Shown here: one piece after another, positions 7,873 to 15,041 of the stretch
Layout of the letters: each line of letters begins with the position of its first letter
How positions within the stretch are numbered: position 1 is the first letter of the stretch
Assembly: GCA_030652115.1 (NCBI GenBank)
Contig: JAUSBK010000002.1
Span: 1-54,362, forward strand
Reading direction: 5' to 3'
Length of the DNA: 54,362 nt
Source of the DNA: Coriobacteriia bacterium
Lineage (GTDB): Bacteria; Actinomycetota; Coriobacteriia; Anaerosomatales; Anaerosomataceae
Notes under the pieces: generated by a model
Told to the model about the DNA's origin: nothing
What the model saw: the letters and a program-made list of their open reading frames with translations, nothing else
Databases searched by the model: none
Program-made: the position numbers and the translations under genes

Positions 7873-8451
7873 ATGGGGTTCGCGATGAGCACGAGCGATC
7901 AGGTGAAGCCGTCACGACCCAACCCCGACGTGCTCGAGATTCTCGATGAGTTCTGGGTGATGTTCCTCAAGAACCGGTCACTGTGCGGCTACCTGCCTCC
8001 CAGCGCGATCGGGATGCGGCGCCTGATGCCGGGCTACTACTACGACGGGTCGACTCCATACGAATCCATCATCTTCAAGGAGTCCGTGACCCCGGAGTCC
8101 CGGGCGGCGCACAACGCCGTGGCGACTTGGAACAACGAGAACTTCATTCTGCGCCTTTGGGCAATCCTCGAGAGCAACGGATTCACCAAGCCAATTCGCG
8201 GCGGCGCAGTGCGAGCTGACCACGTGAGACTGCTCAAGGAACTGCGACAGCACTTCGGGCACGGATCGGGACGCTTTGACCTATCCAAGCCGGAGCACCG
8301 TCGGCTCCACCGAGACTTCGCTCGGCTCTTTCCTGATGTCGCCAGCGAAGAACGCATTCCTCTCAGCATCGATACTGTGCTGGAGCCGATGCTTCTCTAT
8401 TGCCGCGAGTATGTCGCAGCAGTGCTTGCTCTGGGGGATGCGTCTGCGTAG
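7873..8451 (+). CDS. Cassette gene: HEPN-like protein, cassette lacks its attC
   Basis: This 192-residue helical protein carries LKELRQHFGHGSGRFD near residue 120, an R-x4-H HEPN-like motif. ATG 7873 follows the attC9 core by about 7 bases. A second ATG at 7885 is an alternative start. The sequence after the stop has no attC-like core or arm. Instead it reaches, within 50 bases, the first copy of the module-delimiting repeat. The cassette is therefore probably truncated on its 3' side, which would freeze it in place. The inferred role is an RNase-type defence effector. HEPN assignment by motif only. Confidence 0.65.
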   Translation: MGFAMSTSDQVKPSRPNPDVLEILDEFWVMFLKNRSLCGYLPPSAIGMRRLMPGYYYDGSTPYESIIFKESVTPESRAAHNAVATWNNENFILRLWAILESNGFTKPIRGGAVRADHVRLLKELRQHFGHGSGRFDLSKPEHRRLHRDFARLFPDVASEERIPLSIDTVLEPMLLYCREYVAAVLALGDASA

Positions 8452-8500
8452 GTTCAAGTTTGTACTGCACCGTCTAGCTCTCTTCTTCTCGTGAAACGCT

Positions 8501-8694
8501 CCGGGTTTGATAGAGGCACTCACGCTGGGATTGCGCCCCGTACTTGTCGCCCGATTTGTCGCCCAAATACATGGTGACTGTTGGGACTCGTTGGTACCTA
8601 TTGGGACTCGCCGCAGCTCTGCTGTACCATCGAGTCCCAACGAGTCCCAATAGTCACAAGCACAATCAGGATTCGAATTCCCTTGGGGGCACCA
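8501..8694. repeat. Module-delimiting repeat, copy 1 (putative att site)
   Basis: This is the first of four copies. It begins with GGGTTTGATAGAGGCACTCA, shared with copy 2, and continues with TTGTCGCCC repeated twice. A long imperfect palindrome (8574-8657) is built from TTGGGACTCG-type units in both orientations. The last 25 bases resemble a tRNA T-arm and acceptor 3' end (TTCGAAT, then TGGGGGCACCA). Sequence to the right of the tail differs from the other copies, which fits a recombination crossover at the tRNA-like core. Confidence 0.85.
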
Positions 8695-8704
8695 CACCTG
8701 AGCT

Positions 8705-8732
8705 GCGGCGACTTCGGTCGCCGCTCCTTATT
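8705..8732 (+). terminator. Strong UUCG-loop hairpin, probable intrinsic terminator
   Basis: An 8-bp perfect GC-rich stem (GCGGCGAC with GTCGCCGC) closes on a TTCG tetraloop and is followed by TCCTTATT. The T-tract is short, so termination strength is uncertain. It sits just inside the 30-kb module. Confidence 0.55.
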
Positions 8733-8955
8733 GCGCGTCATCACGAGCCGTTGGGGCACACTGGAGGCGCACGGCTGCGCGCCAAGAGCGTCTTAATGGC
8801 TACTGCGTCGTCCGTCGCCCCCAGCCTCACACTCCCGTGCGATGTATACTCGACTATGTCAGGGGCATGTAGTAAGAACGTCGCAGCCGTCTTGAAGCGG
8901 TGGTGTTCCAAGGGCACTTCCGAATCCTTGGGTGGAGGGACGAAGGGAGCGACCG

Positions 8956-9387
8956 GTGGCACGCACAGTTGATGTTGCGGAATACATCTTGGCCAGTCGC
9001 GGTGAGATGACCGCAATGAAGCTTCAGAAGCTGGCCTACTACTCGAAGGCATGGCACCTCGTCTGGGAGGGCAAGTCTCTCTTCCCTGACGATATTGAGG
9101 CATGGGCGAATGGGCCCGTAGTTAGGTCTCTCTACGACATGCACAAGGGAATGTTCGTCGTGGTCCCGGGGGTATTCGGCGGCGACGCGACGCAACTGTC
9201 TATCGACGAAGTGAGCTCGGTCGACGCCGTGCTGGGCTTCTATGGCGACTACACGCCATTCGACCTCAGTGAACAGACGCACCGCGAAGCTCCTTGGCGG
9301 GCCGCTCGGGCAGGGCTTCAGCCCGGCGAGCGTGGTGACAGCGTCATTACCGAAGCATCTATGGCTGAGTACTACGAGTCGTTGTAG
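8956..9387 (+). CDS. Panacea-domain (DUF4065/SocA-like) antitoxin
   Basis: The 143-residue protein shows the Panacea (DUF4065) pattern. It starts with VAEYIL and continues through MKLQKLAYYSKAWHLV, then EAWANGPVVRSLYD and the C-terminal ITEASMAEYYESL. Panacea domains act as antitoxins toward many unrelated toxins, as a hyperpromiscuous partner. The GTG 8956 start is chosen because a GGGAGC site lies just upstream and the family N-terminus matches. The frame is open back to GTG 8932. The next gene overlaps its stop by one base, the usual coupled arrangement. The pair may stabilise the module. Confidence 0.88.
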   Translation: MARTVDVAEYILASRGEMTAMKLQKLAYYSKAWHLVWEGKSLFPDDIEAWANGPVVRSLYDMHKGMFVVVPGVFGGDATQLSIDEVSSVDAVLGFYGDYTPFDLSEQTHREAPWRAARAGLQPGERGDSVITEASMAEYYESL

Positions 9388-9839
9388 TGGCCTCACGCAA
9401 GAGTCCGCCTGAGACGGCCCGTCCTGCACAGGCTCTGAAGCGGCCGAAGCTCCCTGCGTCGGAGCGCTTCGTAGACGAGCACATCGCTTGGCGCTTCGAG
9501 TACTTCCATAGACAGGGGTCGTTCTTCGGGTGGGATGCCCTCATTGCCAAGGGCGGCTTCGAGCAGTTGATGCTGCACCTTCGAGACTTCGAGGGCATGA
9601 ACGTCGAACGTCTCTTCCATCACTACACAAGAAAGCCAGGCAAGTACTATGAACCGCCGGACATTGTGCCAAATCCTGATGCCAAGCGGGTGCTTGCGGA
9701 ACAGTATGATGACCAAGACAGGCTGTACCTGCTCAGACTCTGGGGCAGTTGCCGTCTCTTCGGATTCGTATCGGGAAATGTCTTCAATGTCTTGTGGTGG
9801 GACCCTGACCACCTGATTTGGCCGACAGACCCTGACTGA
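9387..9839 (+). CDS. Putative toxin of the Panacea pair
   Basis: This 150-residue protein is translationally coupled to the Panacea gene: its GTG overlaps the preceding TAG by one base. The C-terminal half (LYLLRLWGSCRLFGFVSGN then VFNVLWWDPDHLIWP) resembles the ending of proteins found next to Panacea antitoxins. It is compatible with a small beta-sheet toxin fold of the RelE/interferase kind, though I cannot confirm the fold. The N-terminal 60 residues are charged and helical. The target is unknown. A toxin role is inferred from gene order. Confidence 0.7.
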   Translation: MASRKSPPETARPAQALKRPKLPASERFVDEHIAWRFEYFHRQGSFFGWDALIAKGGFEQLMLHLRDFEGMNVERLFHHYTRKPGKYYEPPDIVPNPDAKRVLAEQYDDQDRLYLLRLWGSCRLFGFVSGNVFNVLWWDPDHLIWPTDPD

Positions 9840-9850
9840 TGCGACTCTAG

Positions 9851-10168
9851 CCGCCGCTCGCCAGTCTGGCTCGTGCCACAGCCCTCGTCTCCGCAAGCGC
9901 GCACCTGGAGGTCAAGTGCCAAGCCCAGCTCGGCTTTGTCGGCATCACGCACGCCGGGCTACTCAAGCCGTGCAACCTCACGGAGGACTTCTTCGATTCG
10001 ATCGAGGCTGACGTCGTCGACGAGATCGAGCCGTCCGGATTCCTCTACGGCCAGTCGACAACATACCAGCGGGTCGACCGCGCTTGCGGCGGGGAGGGGT
10101 CTCGCCGCATGGACGAACTCGGCTTCCCGGTCTGCGTTCTCGACAAGACGGGCGCCCGGGCGACCTAG
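9851..10168 (+). pseudogene. 3' remnant of an unidentified gene
   Basis: A 105-codon frame is open from just after a TAG at 9848 to TAG 10166-10168 and contains protein-like sequence (FVGITHAGLLKP; VVDEIEPSGFLYGQ; RMDELGFPVCVLDKTG). It has no ATG or GTG and no ribosome binding site near its beginning. This suggests a C-terminal fragment whose 5' part was lost by insertion or deletion beside the toxin-antitoxin pair. The overlapping frame in this stretch is Ser/Arg-rich and looks like an artefact of the real one. The family is not recognised. Confidence 0.5.
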
Positions 10169-10224
10169 GCGCGATCGGGGAACCTCTCGCTCAGCTTCGT
10201 CACACCCCGTAGGGCGGCCGATCC

Positions 10225-11217
10225 CTAGCTGGCAGCCAGTCGCTGCACGACGTGGCCCGCGCGCTTGAGAAGCACTCCGTGCCTAAGCGCCTGTCGGGAC
10301 ACGATGATCTCATCAAGCTCGAATGCATCGAGGACTTGCAGGTAGGTGGACAAGCCCGCGATCTGCGCCGCATGGTCGAGCAGCTCGGGCGGTACGGTGT
10401 CCCCGATAGGCCCCTTGATCTTGGCGGTCTCGGCGGTGAAGGAGTCGACGCGTTCCCTGAGGGCCGAGCGCGGGACGGTCGTTCCGTGCAGGTCGGGGAG
10501 TGACACGCGTCGGCCGGTCGTATTGCGGATATACTCTTGGGCGAACTGAGTGATCGAGCTGCCTACGGCGATCGCGATGGCCGGGCGGAACGCGCCGGTC
10601 TTCCTGCGGTCGAGGGCCTCGGCCACTGCGTCCGCGAGCGTCTCCGTCGCGTCAGGGATCGACTTCGCTGTCGACCAAGACGCTTCGAGCGCCTTGGTCC
10701 CGACCGGTACGCTGAAATGGTCCACCACCCCTAGTGCGCCGACTCGCGGATAGCGTCCGAACGCGACCTCGGTGCTACCTCCGCCCTGGTCGATTGTCAC
10801 GAATCCCTGCTCGAATCCACAGGTGGATTCGAAGGAGGACGACGCGCCGAGGCAGGATAGGTACGCCTCCTGCATGGGATCGAGGACGAGCAGGCCCGGG
10901 ATCGTCTGGAGCACCTCTGCGCGATTGTCGGCCGCCCGTACCACCTCGGTCGTGAATGCCGTGACCTTGGCCGACCCGTGGTTGCTGCGACACTGGCGCA
11001 CGGCCAGCGACACGAGTCGCAGGGTGTCAGCGAGGGATGCGGGCGGGATGGTCCGGGTGTGGGGCGAGTAGTACAGAGGCGTCAGCCCCCCGGTCGAGAA
11101 GACGACGCGCTCGATTCCGGTGGGCGTGGCGTCGGCGACGAGTATGCGGTAGCCGCGGGTGCCCAGCTCGATGACCCCGTAGCGCTCGCTCTTGGTTTCC
11201 TTGGCGTCCTGAGTCAT
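10225..11217 (-). CDS. Ppx/GppA-family phosphatase
   Basis: This 330-residue member of the Ppx/GppA (ASKHA) family may hydrolyse polyphosphate or pppGpp. Visible elements are the N-terminal phosphate-1 type segment (GVIELGTRGYRILVAD), TEVVRAADNRAEVL, and TIDQGGGSTEVAFG, the family's glycine-rich ATPase-type motif. The first motif has ELGT in place of the usual DxGS/T, so activity may be altered. The length is that of the short two-domain form. The minus-strand ATG at 11217 is preferred over the longer frame, whose first 33 residues look non-native. It is the only minus-strand gene in the window and diverges from the sensor gene. It may regulate the neighbouring system or be a core gene overtaken by insertion. 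Confidence 0.85.
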   Translation of the reverse strand: MTQDAKETKSERYGVIELGTRGYRILVADATPTGIERVVFSTGGLTPLYYSPHTRTIPPASLADTLRLVSLAVRQCRSNHGSAKVTAFTTEVVRAADNRAEVLQTIPGLLVLDPMQEAYLSCLGASSSFESTCGFEQGFVTIDQGGGSTEVAFGRYPRVGALGVVDHFSVPVGTKALEASWSTAKSIPDATETLADAVAEALDRRKTGAFRPAIAIAVGSSITQFAQEYIRNTTGRRVSLPDLHGTTVPRSALRERVDSFTAETAKIKGPIGDTVPPELLDHAAQIAGLSTYLQVLDAFELDEIIVSRQALRHGVLLKRAGHVVQRLAAS

Positions 11218-11327
11218 GGGCGCTATTCTAACCGAGGGGCGGTTGCGTGTCGCGTTCGGCAGCGCACGCGCGCGGGGAGCGGGCTCGTCGGGCGGTGCAT
11301 TCTCGGGCAAGAGCAAGGGGGGGGGGC

Positions 11328-14300
11328 GTGGCTGCTGAGTCTGTCGATCCAGATCCCCCGGTGCGGCGCGATCGCCGCCAGCAGTGCATCCGGGACTTCG
11401 CGGGCAATCTGCGGACGATCAAGGTCACGGCGTGCCGCCTGATCGAATGCGACGCCACCGTCCGGGCGATGTTCGCCGACGACATGTACACCCCCCACCT
11501 CGCGCCCCTCGTCGACGAGTGCCGGGACCGCGCGGTTCCGCGATTGGACGATGCGCTCCAGAAGTGTCTCGAGCAGCTCGGGGAGGCCATCCCGGCCAAG
11601 GAGCGGGAGTCGCTTGCCGTCGCGATAGCGACCGGTCCTGACCTCGTGCTGCAGACCAACCCCGTTGAGCCATCCGCGCTGTTCGACCAGCGGTTCGGGA
11701 ACGACCGCGCATTGCAGAAGATGTTCGCCGCCGAGGGCCGTTACGTTCGTGCGTTCGTCGAACACCCCGGCGGCCGTGCCGCCTGCGAGGATCCGTACTG
11801 GGGCGAGCTTGCCGACTATCTGATCGCGCTCGCTGCCGACGCGGAGGAGGCTCTGAAGGCGTGCGTGATGGCGGCTCGGACAGAGGGCAGGGATAGCGCG
11901 TCGCTGGTCCTGGGTACCCGCTGGTCGTTCGTCGCACGCTGCCGCCTCAAGATGCTCGGGTATCTCCATCGTCGCGAAGCCGCTGTCGCCGCAGTAATCA
12001 CTCATCTTGCCGACGAGGTGTACGAGGATGACCGCGTGGTCGCTCACGCGTACGAGTCCACCATCGGAGACGTTCTGGGGTCGTTCAAGCGCCTGAACCC
12101 AGGGTTGCTCGACGTTCTGGAGCCCCTGCTCGCACCGGACCCGCAGCCCGGTGCGATGCGGGAGGGCGCGCTGTGGGTCCGAGCGCTCCAGGCCCCTGTG
12201 GTACTCAGCCGGCTCGCGGACGACCGGGCTCTCACTCTCGAGGAGATCGACCGGCAACTCACTCACATTCGCGAAGTGCAGGACCACGCGACCTGCTACT
12301 TCGGTCGGGTGGGGACGATCAGGGACGTCATCCGCACCCTTGACGAGACGGTACAGGAGCTCATCCGCTACCGTCGCGGGCTCGCGAACGGCGAGGAATC
12401 GGCCTGGGTCACCGAGCAGCTCAAGGACCTGTGGAGTCATGTCACCGGTCTTCGCGCCGACCTCATCCAGACCGAGCGGGGCGGGGACGCGGCCCAGTTC
12501 GGCAGCTACTACACACTGCTCCGCATCTACGGGAGCGGCTGGCTGCGCTCACGAGAGGAAGCTGACGAGGTCCGGAAGGCGGTCTTCCACTGCTACGAGA
12601 AGGGCTCCGCATACTGGAACCAGTTGAAGGGCGGTTGGAAGCCCCCGACCGGGCCCGACGCCTTCCGGGTCGGCTACGTGTGTGCGCGGTTCGCTGCGCC
12701 GCTCTTCTCGGGCGTCGTTGTGGAGGGTTTGGAGGAGCGGCTGCGGCTCGGGGTCGAAGCGCTTCGCATCGCCACCAGCAGCCGCGATCCGGGCTTCCTT
12801 CACGCGAACCTGCCGCTGGGGCGGTGCCTCGCTCGGCTGGGCGAGTGGGACGCGGCGCTGGCCGCGTTCGAGAAGATAGCCGGCGCTGAACCTGACGGCA
12901 GGCTGTGGCCCGAGACACGGGTAACCGCGCTTCTCGAGATTGCGGACGTCGAGACCGCACTCGCGCGCAGGGCGAGTGACGGGAGTTCGCTCGCGCTGCA
13001 CGTGAGCCGGGGGTTGGACGCCCTCGACCGGGCCGAGCGGGCGAACGGTCACGGCGCGCTGCCCGGCTCCGCGCTGCGTCGCGCACACCTCCGTCTGGCC
13101 TCCGGCGACACGCCCGCGGCCGCGCGGCTGTATGCGGACGCGGTCCGGAATGGGCGTCGTCGGGACCGCACGGCAGCGCTCCGGATCCTCGCCGGCAGCC
13201 CCGACAAGCGCGAGTTCGTCGACACGCTCATCGCCGCTCTCTCGGAGCCACCTCGTGGTGGTTCGCGCGAGCTCTACGACGACGTGGCCGCGGCACTCGT
13301 GGGTGTGGAGGGTGCGCCCGCTGAGCTCTACGCGGCCGTGGTGGGAAGCTACGAGGGCGCCGTACGTCTCGGGCGCCCGGCGAAGGATGCCGCCCGTTCG
13401 GTGGCCTCACTGCTGGGGGAGCGGCTCGTGGCGGCGTACTTCAGCGCCGGCCCGGAGCGGTTCCGCGTCGTGGTGGATTCGGTCGTCCAAATCCTGCCGG
13501 AGGATGCGGAGAGCCGCGACGACCTCGTCTACTTGGTGGTGAGCCTGATGCGGGAAGCGCTCACGTCCGAGTACGTCGCCCGGCACGTCATGTACCAGCA
13601 CCGCCTGATCGAGGGCGTGCTGGCAGAGTGGGACCATCTTGGCGAGCCGGGTACGACGAGCGTGATCGACCCGCTTCACAGGCTGCTGGATGGCGCGGTG
13701 CCTGCAGAGACGCTCCCCGCCGGCTACTGCGGCACGGACCTTCAAGATGCGGCGTCCTTCCTTCCCGAGCCGTTCCCGATCAAGCTGACCGAAGAACGTG
13801 GCTGCACGGTCACGTGCCTCAACGATGGTCGCAGCCCCGTAGGCCTTCCAGCAGGCGCTCTACTCGAACTCCACTCGTTCCTGACCAGGTTCGCAAACTC
13901 GGACCGCGGGCCCCTCGGTCCGCTCTGGATGTGCAGGCCTTGGGCGGTCCAGTGGCGCATGAGCGAGAACGGCTTCAGGGCTACGGTCCGGTTCGACGCA
14001 GTCTCGGTACGAACGAGAGTGTCGACTGAGAGGATCGCCTCTGCCGAGGCGGACACTCGCGCGGAGTTCGACGCGCTCGTGTTCTGGGATGCGAGATGCG
14101 ACATGCGCAACGTGACCGCCGACGGGACCGTCACGCTCGAGCTGCTGCCGAAGGCGAGCCCTGCCTGGGCCATCGCCGCCGGTGTCGCGGACACCTGGGC
14201 CCGCTACAGTACGTTCCTCGCGGAGTCGCAGACGAAGTACCTGGAGACCCGCGCTACGAGCGGCACGTTCCACCCGCAGGCGCGCCCGATGTTCGATGCC

Positions 14301-15041
14301 GCGATCAAGGAAGTAGCCGATCCGGGTGACCTCGCGGCGGCTCTCACACTCGTGTTGGACGACGCGCTCGCTTCAGTCGCGCATTGGCTGAACCTGAGCC
14401 CGGACGTGCCGAGGCGGACCCTGATGGGCAAGCTCCACTCTCTCGTCTATGACGCCGAGGGCCACGCGAGGGCGCATGACGGGACCGCCGGAGCCGTTCC
14501 CGAAGTGCCGATCGACGTCGTCTTGAGGGAGTGCGACGAGTTCCTCGAGCTGATCGCGGGCGACCTCCAGGCGGGCAGGGTCCGCGGCAGGTCGGTCGCG
14601 TACTGTGACGCAGCGCGCGTCGTGGATGCGGTCGTGGCCTCGGCCCGGGAGACGCTTCCGAACGCCTGCACGATCTCGTACGACAGGCCCGCGAACTGCC
14701 CGGTCGCGATGCCGGAGTGGGCACTCGAGATGTCGCTCGAGAACGCGTTGCGCAACGCGGTGCGCGCCACCGCAATCGCCGGCGGTGGCGATATCCTTGT
14801 CTCACTGGGGTCAGTCGAGGACGACGAGGACCGTTCGGAGGTGGCAGGGATGGTCGGGATCACCGTGTCGAACGCGTTCCGGCCAGACGTCGACGCCTCG
14901 AGCGGCGGTCACGGCGTGGGAGTGTCGGTCATGAGGAAGCTCGTCGAGAGCTTCGACGGCGCTATCGAAGTGTCGGTGAGCGCGGCTTCGAACATGCACA
15001 GGGTCGCGCTCTCGGTTCCGAAGGCGGAGATGCCGGCATGA
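11328..15041 (+). CDS. Large helical-repeat sensor with C-terminal GHKL ATPase domain
   Basis: The 1,237-residue protein has a long helical N-terminal and central part with TPR-like segments (for example LGRCLARLGEWDAALAAFEK). It ends in a GHKL histidine-kinase-type ATPase: an N-box-like LENALRNAVRA, then VGITVSN where the Asp of the G1 box is missing, then SGGHGVGVSVMRKLVES as the G2 region. A clear phospho-acceptor His was not found, so kinase activity is uncertain. No membrane segment is visible, suggesting a cytoplasmic sensor of protein or ligand cues. The GTG start has a run of G directly upstream. Its stop overlaps the next gene (ATGA), pairing it with a response regulator. Confidence 0.82.
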   Translation: MAAESVDPDPPVRRDRRQQCIRDFAGNLRTIKVTACRLIECDATVRAMFADDMYTPHLAPLVDECRDRAVPRLDDALQKCLEQLGEAIPAKERESLAVAIATGPDLVLQTNPVEPSALFDQRFGNDRALQKMFAAEGRYVRAFVEHPGGRAACEDPYWGELADYLIALAADAEEALKACVMAARTEGRDSASLVLGTRWSFVARCRLKMLGYLHRREAAVAAVITHLADEVYEDDRVVAHAYESTIGDVLGSFKRLNPGLLDVLEPLLAPDPQPGAMREGALWVRALQAPVVLSRLADDRALTLEEIDRQLTHIREVQDHATCYFGRVGTIRDVIRTLDETVQELIRYRRGLANGEESAWVTEQLKDLWSHVTGLRADLIQTERGGDAAQFGSYYTLLRIYGSGWLRSREEADEVRKAVFHCYEKGSAYWNQLKGGWKPPTGPDAFRVGYVCARFAAPLFSGVVVEGLEERLRLGVEALRIATSSRDPGFLHANLPLGRCLARLGEWDAALAAFEKIAGAEPDGRLWPETRVTALLEIADVETALARRASDGSSLALHVSRGLDALDRAERANGHGALPGSALRRAHLRLASGDTPAAARLYADAVRNGRRRDRTAALRILAGSPDKREFVDTLIAALSEPPRGGSRELYDDVAAALVGVEGAPAELYAAVVGSYEGAVRLGRPAKDAARSVASLLGERLVAAYFSAGPERFRVVVDSVVQILPEDAESRDDLVYLVVSLMREALTSEYVARHVMYQHRLIEGVLAEWDHLGEPGTTSVIDPLHRLLDGAVPAETLPAGYCGTDLQDAASFLPEPFPIKLTEERGCTVTCLNDGRSPVGLPAGALLELHSFLTRFANSDRGPLGPLWMCRPWAVQWRMSENGFRATVRFDAVSVRTRVSTERIASAEADTRAEFDALVFWDARCDMRNVTADGTVTLELLPKASPAWAIAAGVADTWARYSTFLAESQTKYLETRATSGTFHPQARPMFDAAIKEVADPGDLAAALTLVLDDALASVAHWLNLSPDVPRRTLMGKLHSLVYDAEGHARAHDGTAGAVPEVPIDVVLRECDEFLELIAGDLQAGRVRGRSVAYCDAARVVDAVVASARETLPNACTISYDRPANCPVAMPEWALEMSLENALRNAVRATAIAGGGDILVSLGSVEDDEDRSEVAGMVGITVSNAFRPDVDASSGGHGVGVSVMRKLVESFDGAIEVSVSAASNMHRVALSVPKAEMPA

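Noticed and set aside
8671-8694. A complete tRNA gene in the repeats
   Set aside because: Only a T-loop-like TTCGAAT and an acceptor-like TGGGGGCACCA are present. No D-arm or anticodon arm precedes them in any of the four copies.
9873-10268. A 131-residue Ser/Arg-rich plus-strand protein
   Set aside because: The composition is that of a shifted frame of coding DNA. The adjacent frame gives the protein-like fragment at 9851-10168.
10775-10993. Small genes on either strand inside the Ppx/GppA gene
   Set aside because: They are Arg/Pro-rich frames overlapping a well-supported gene with family motifs, without ribosome binding sites.
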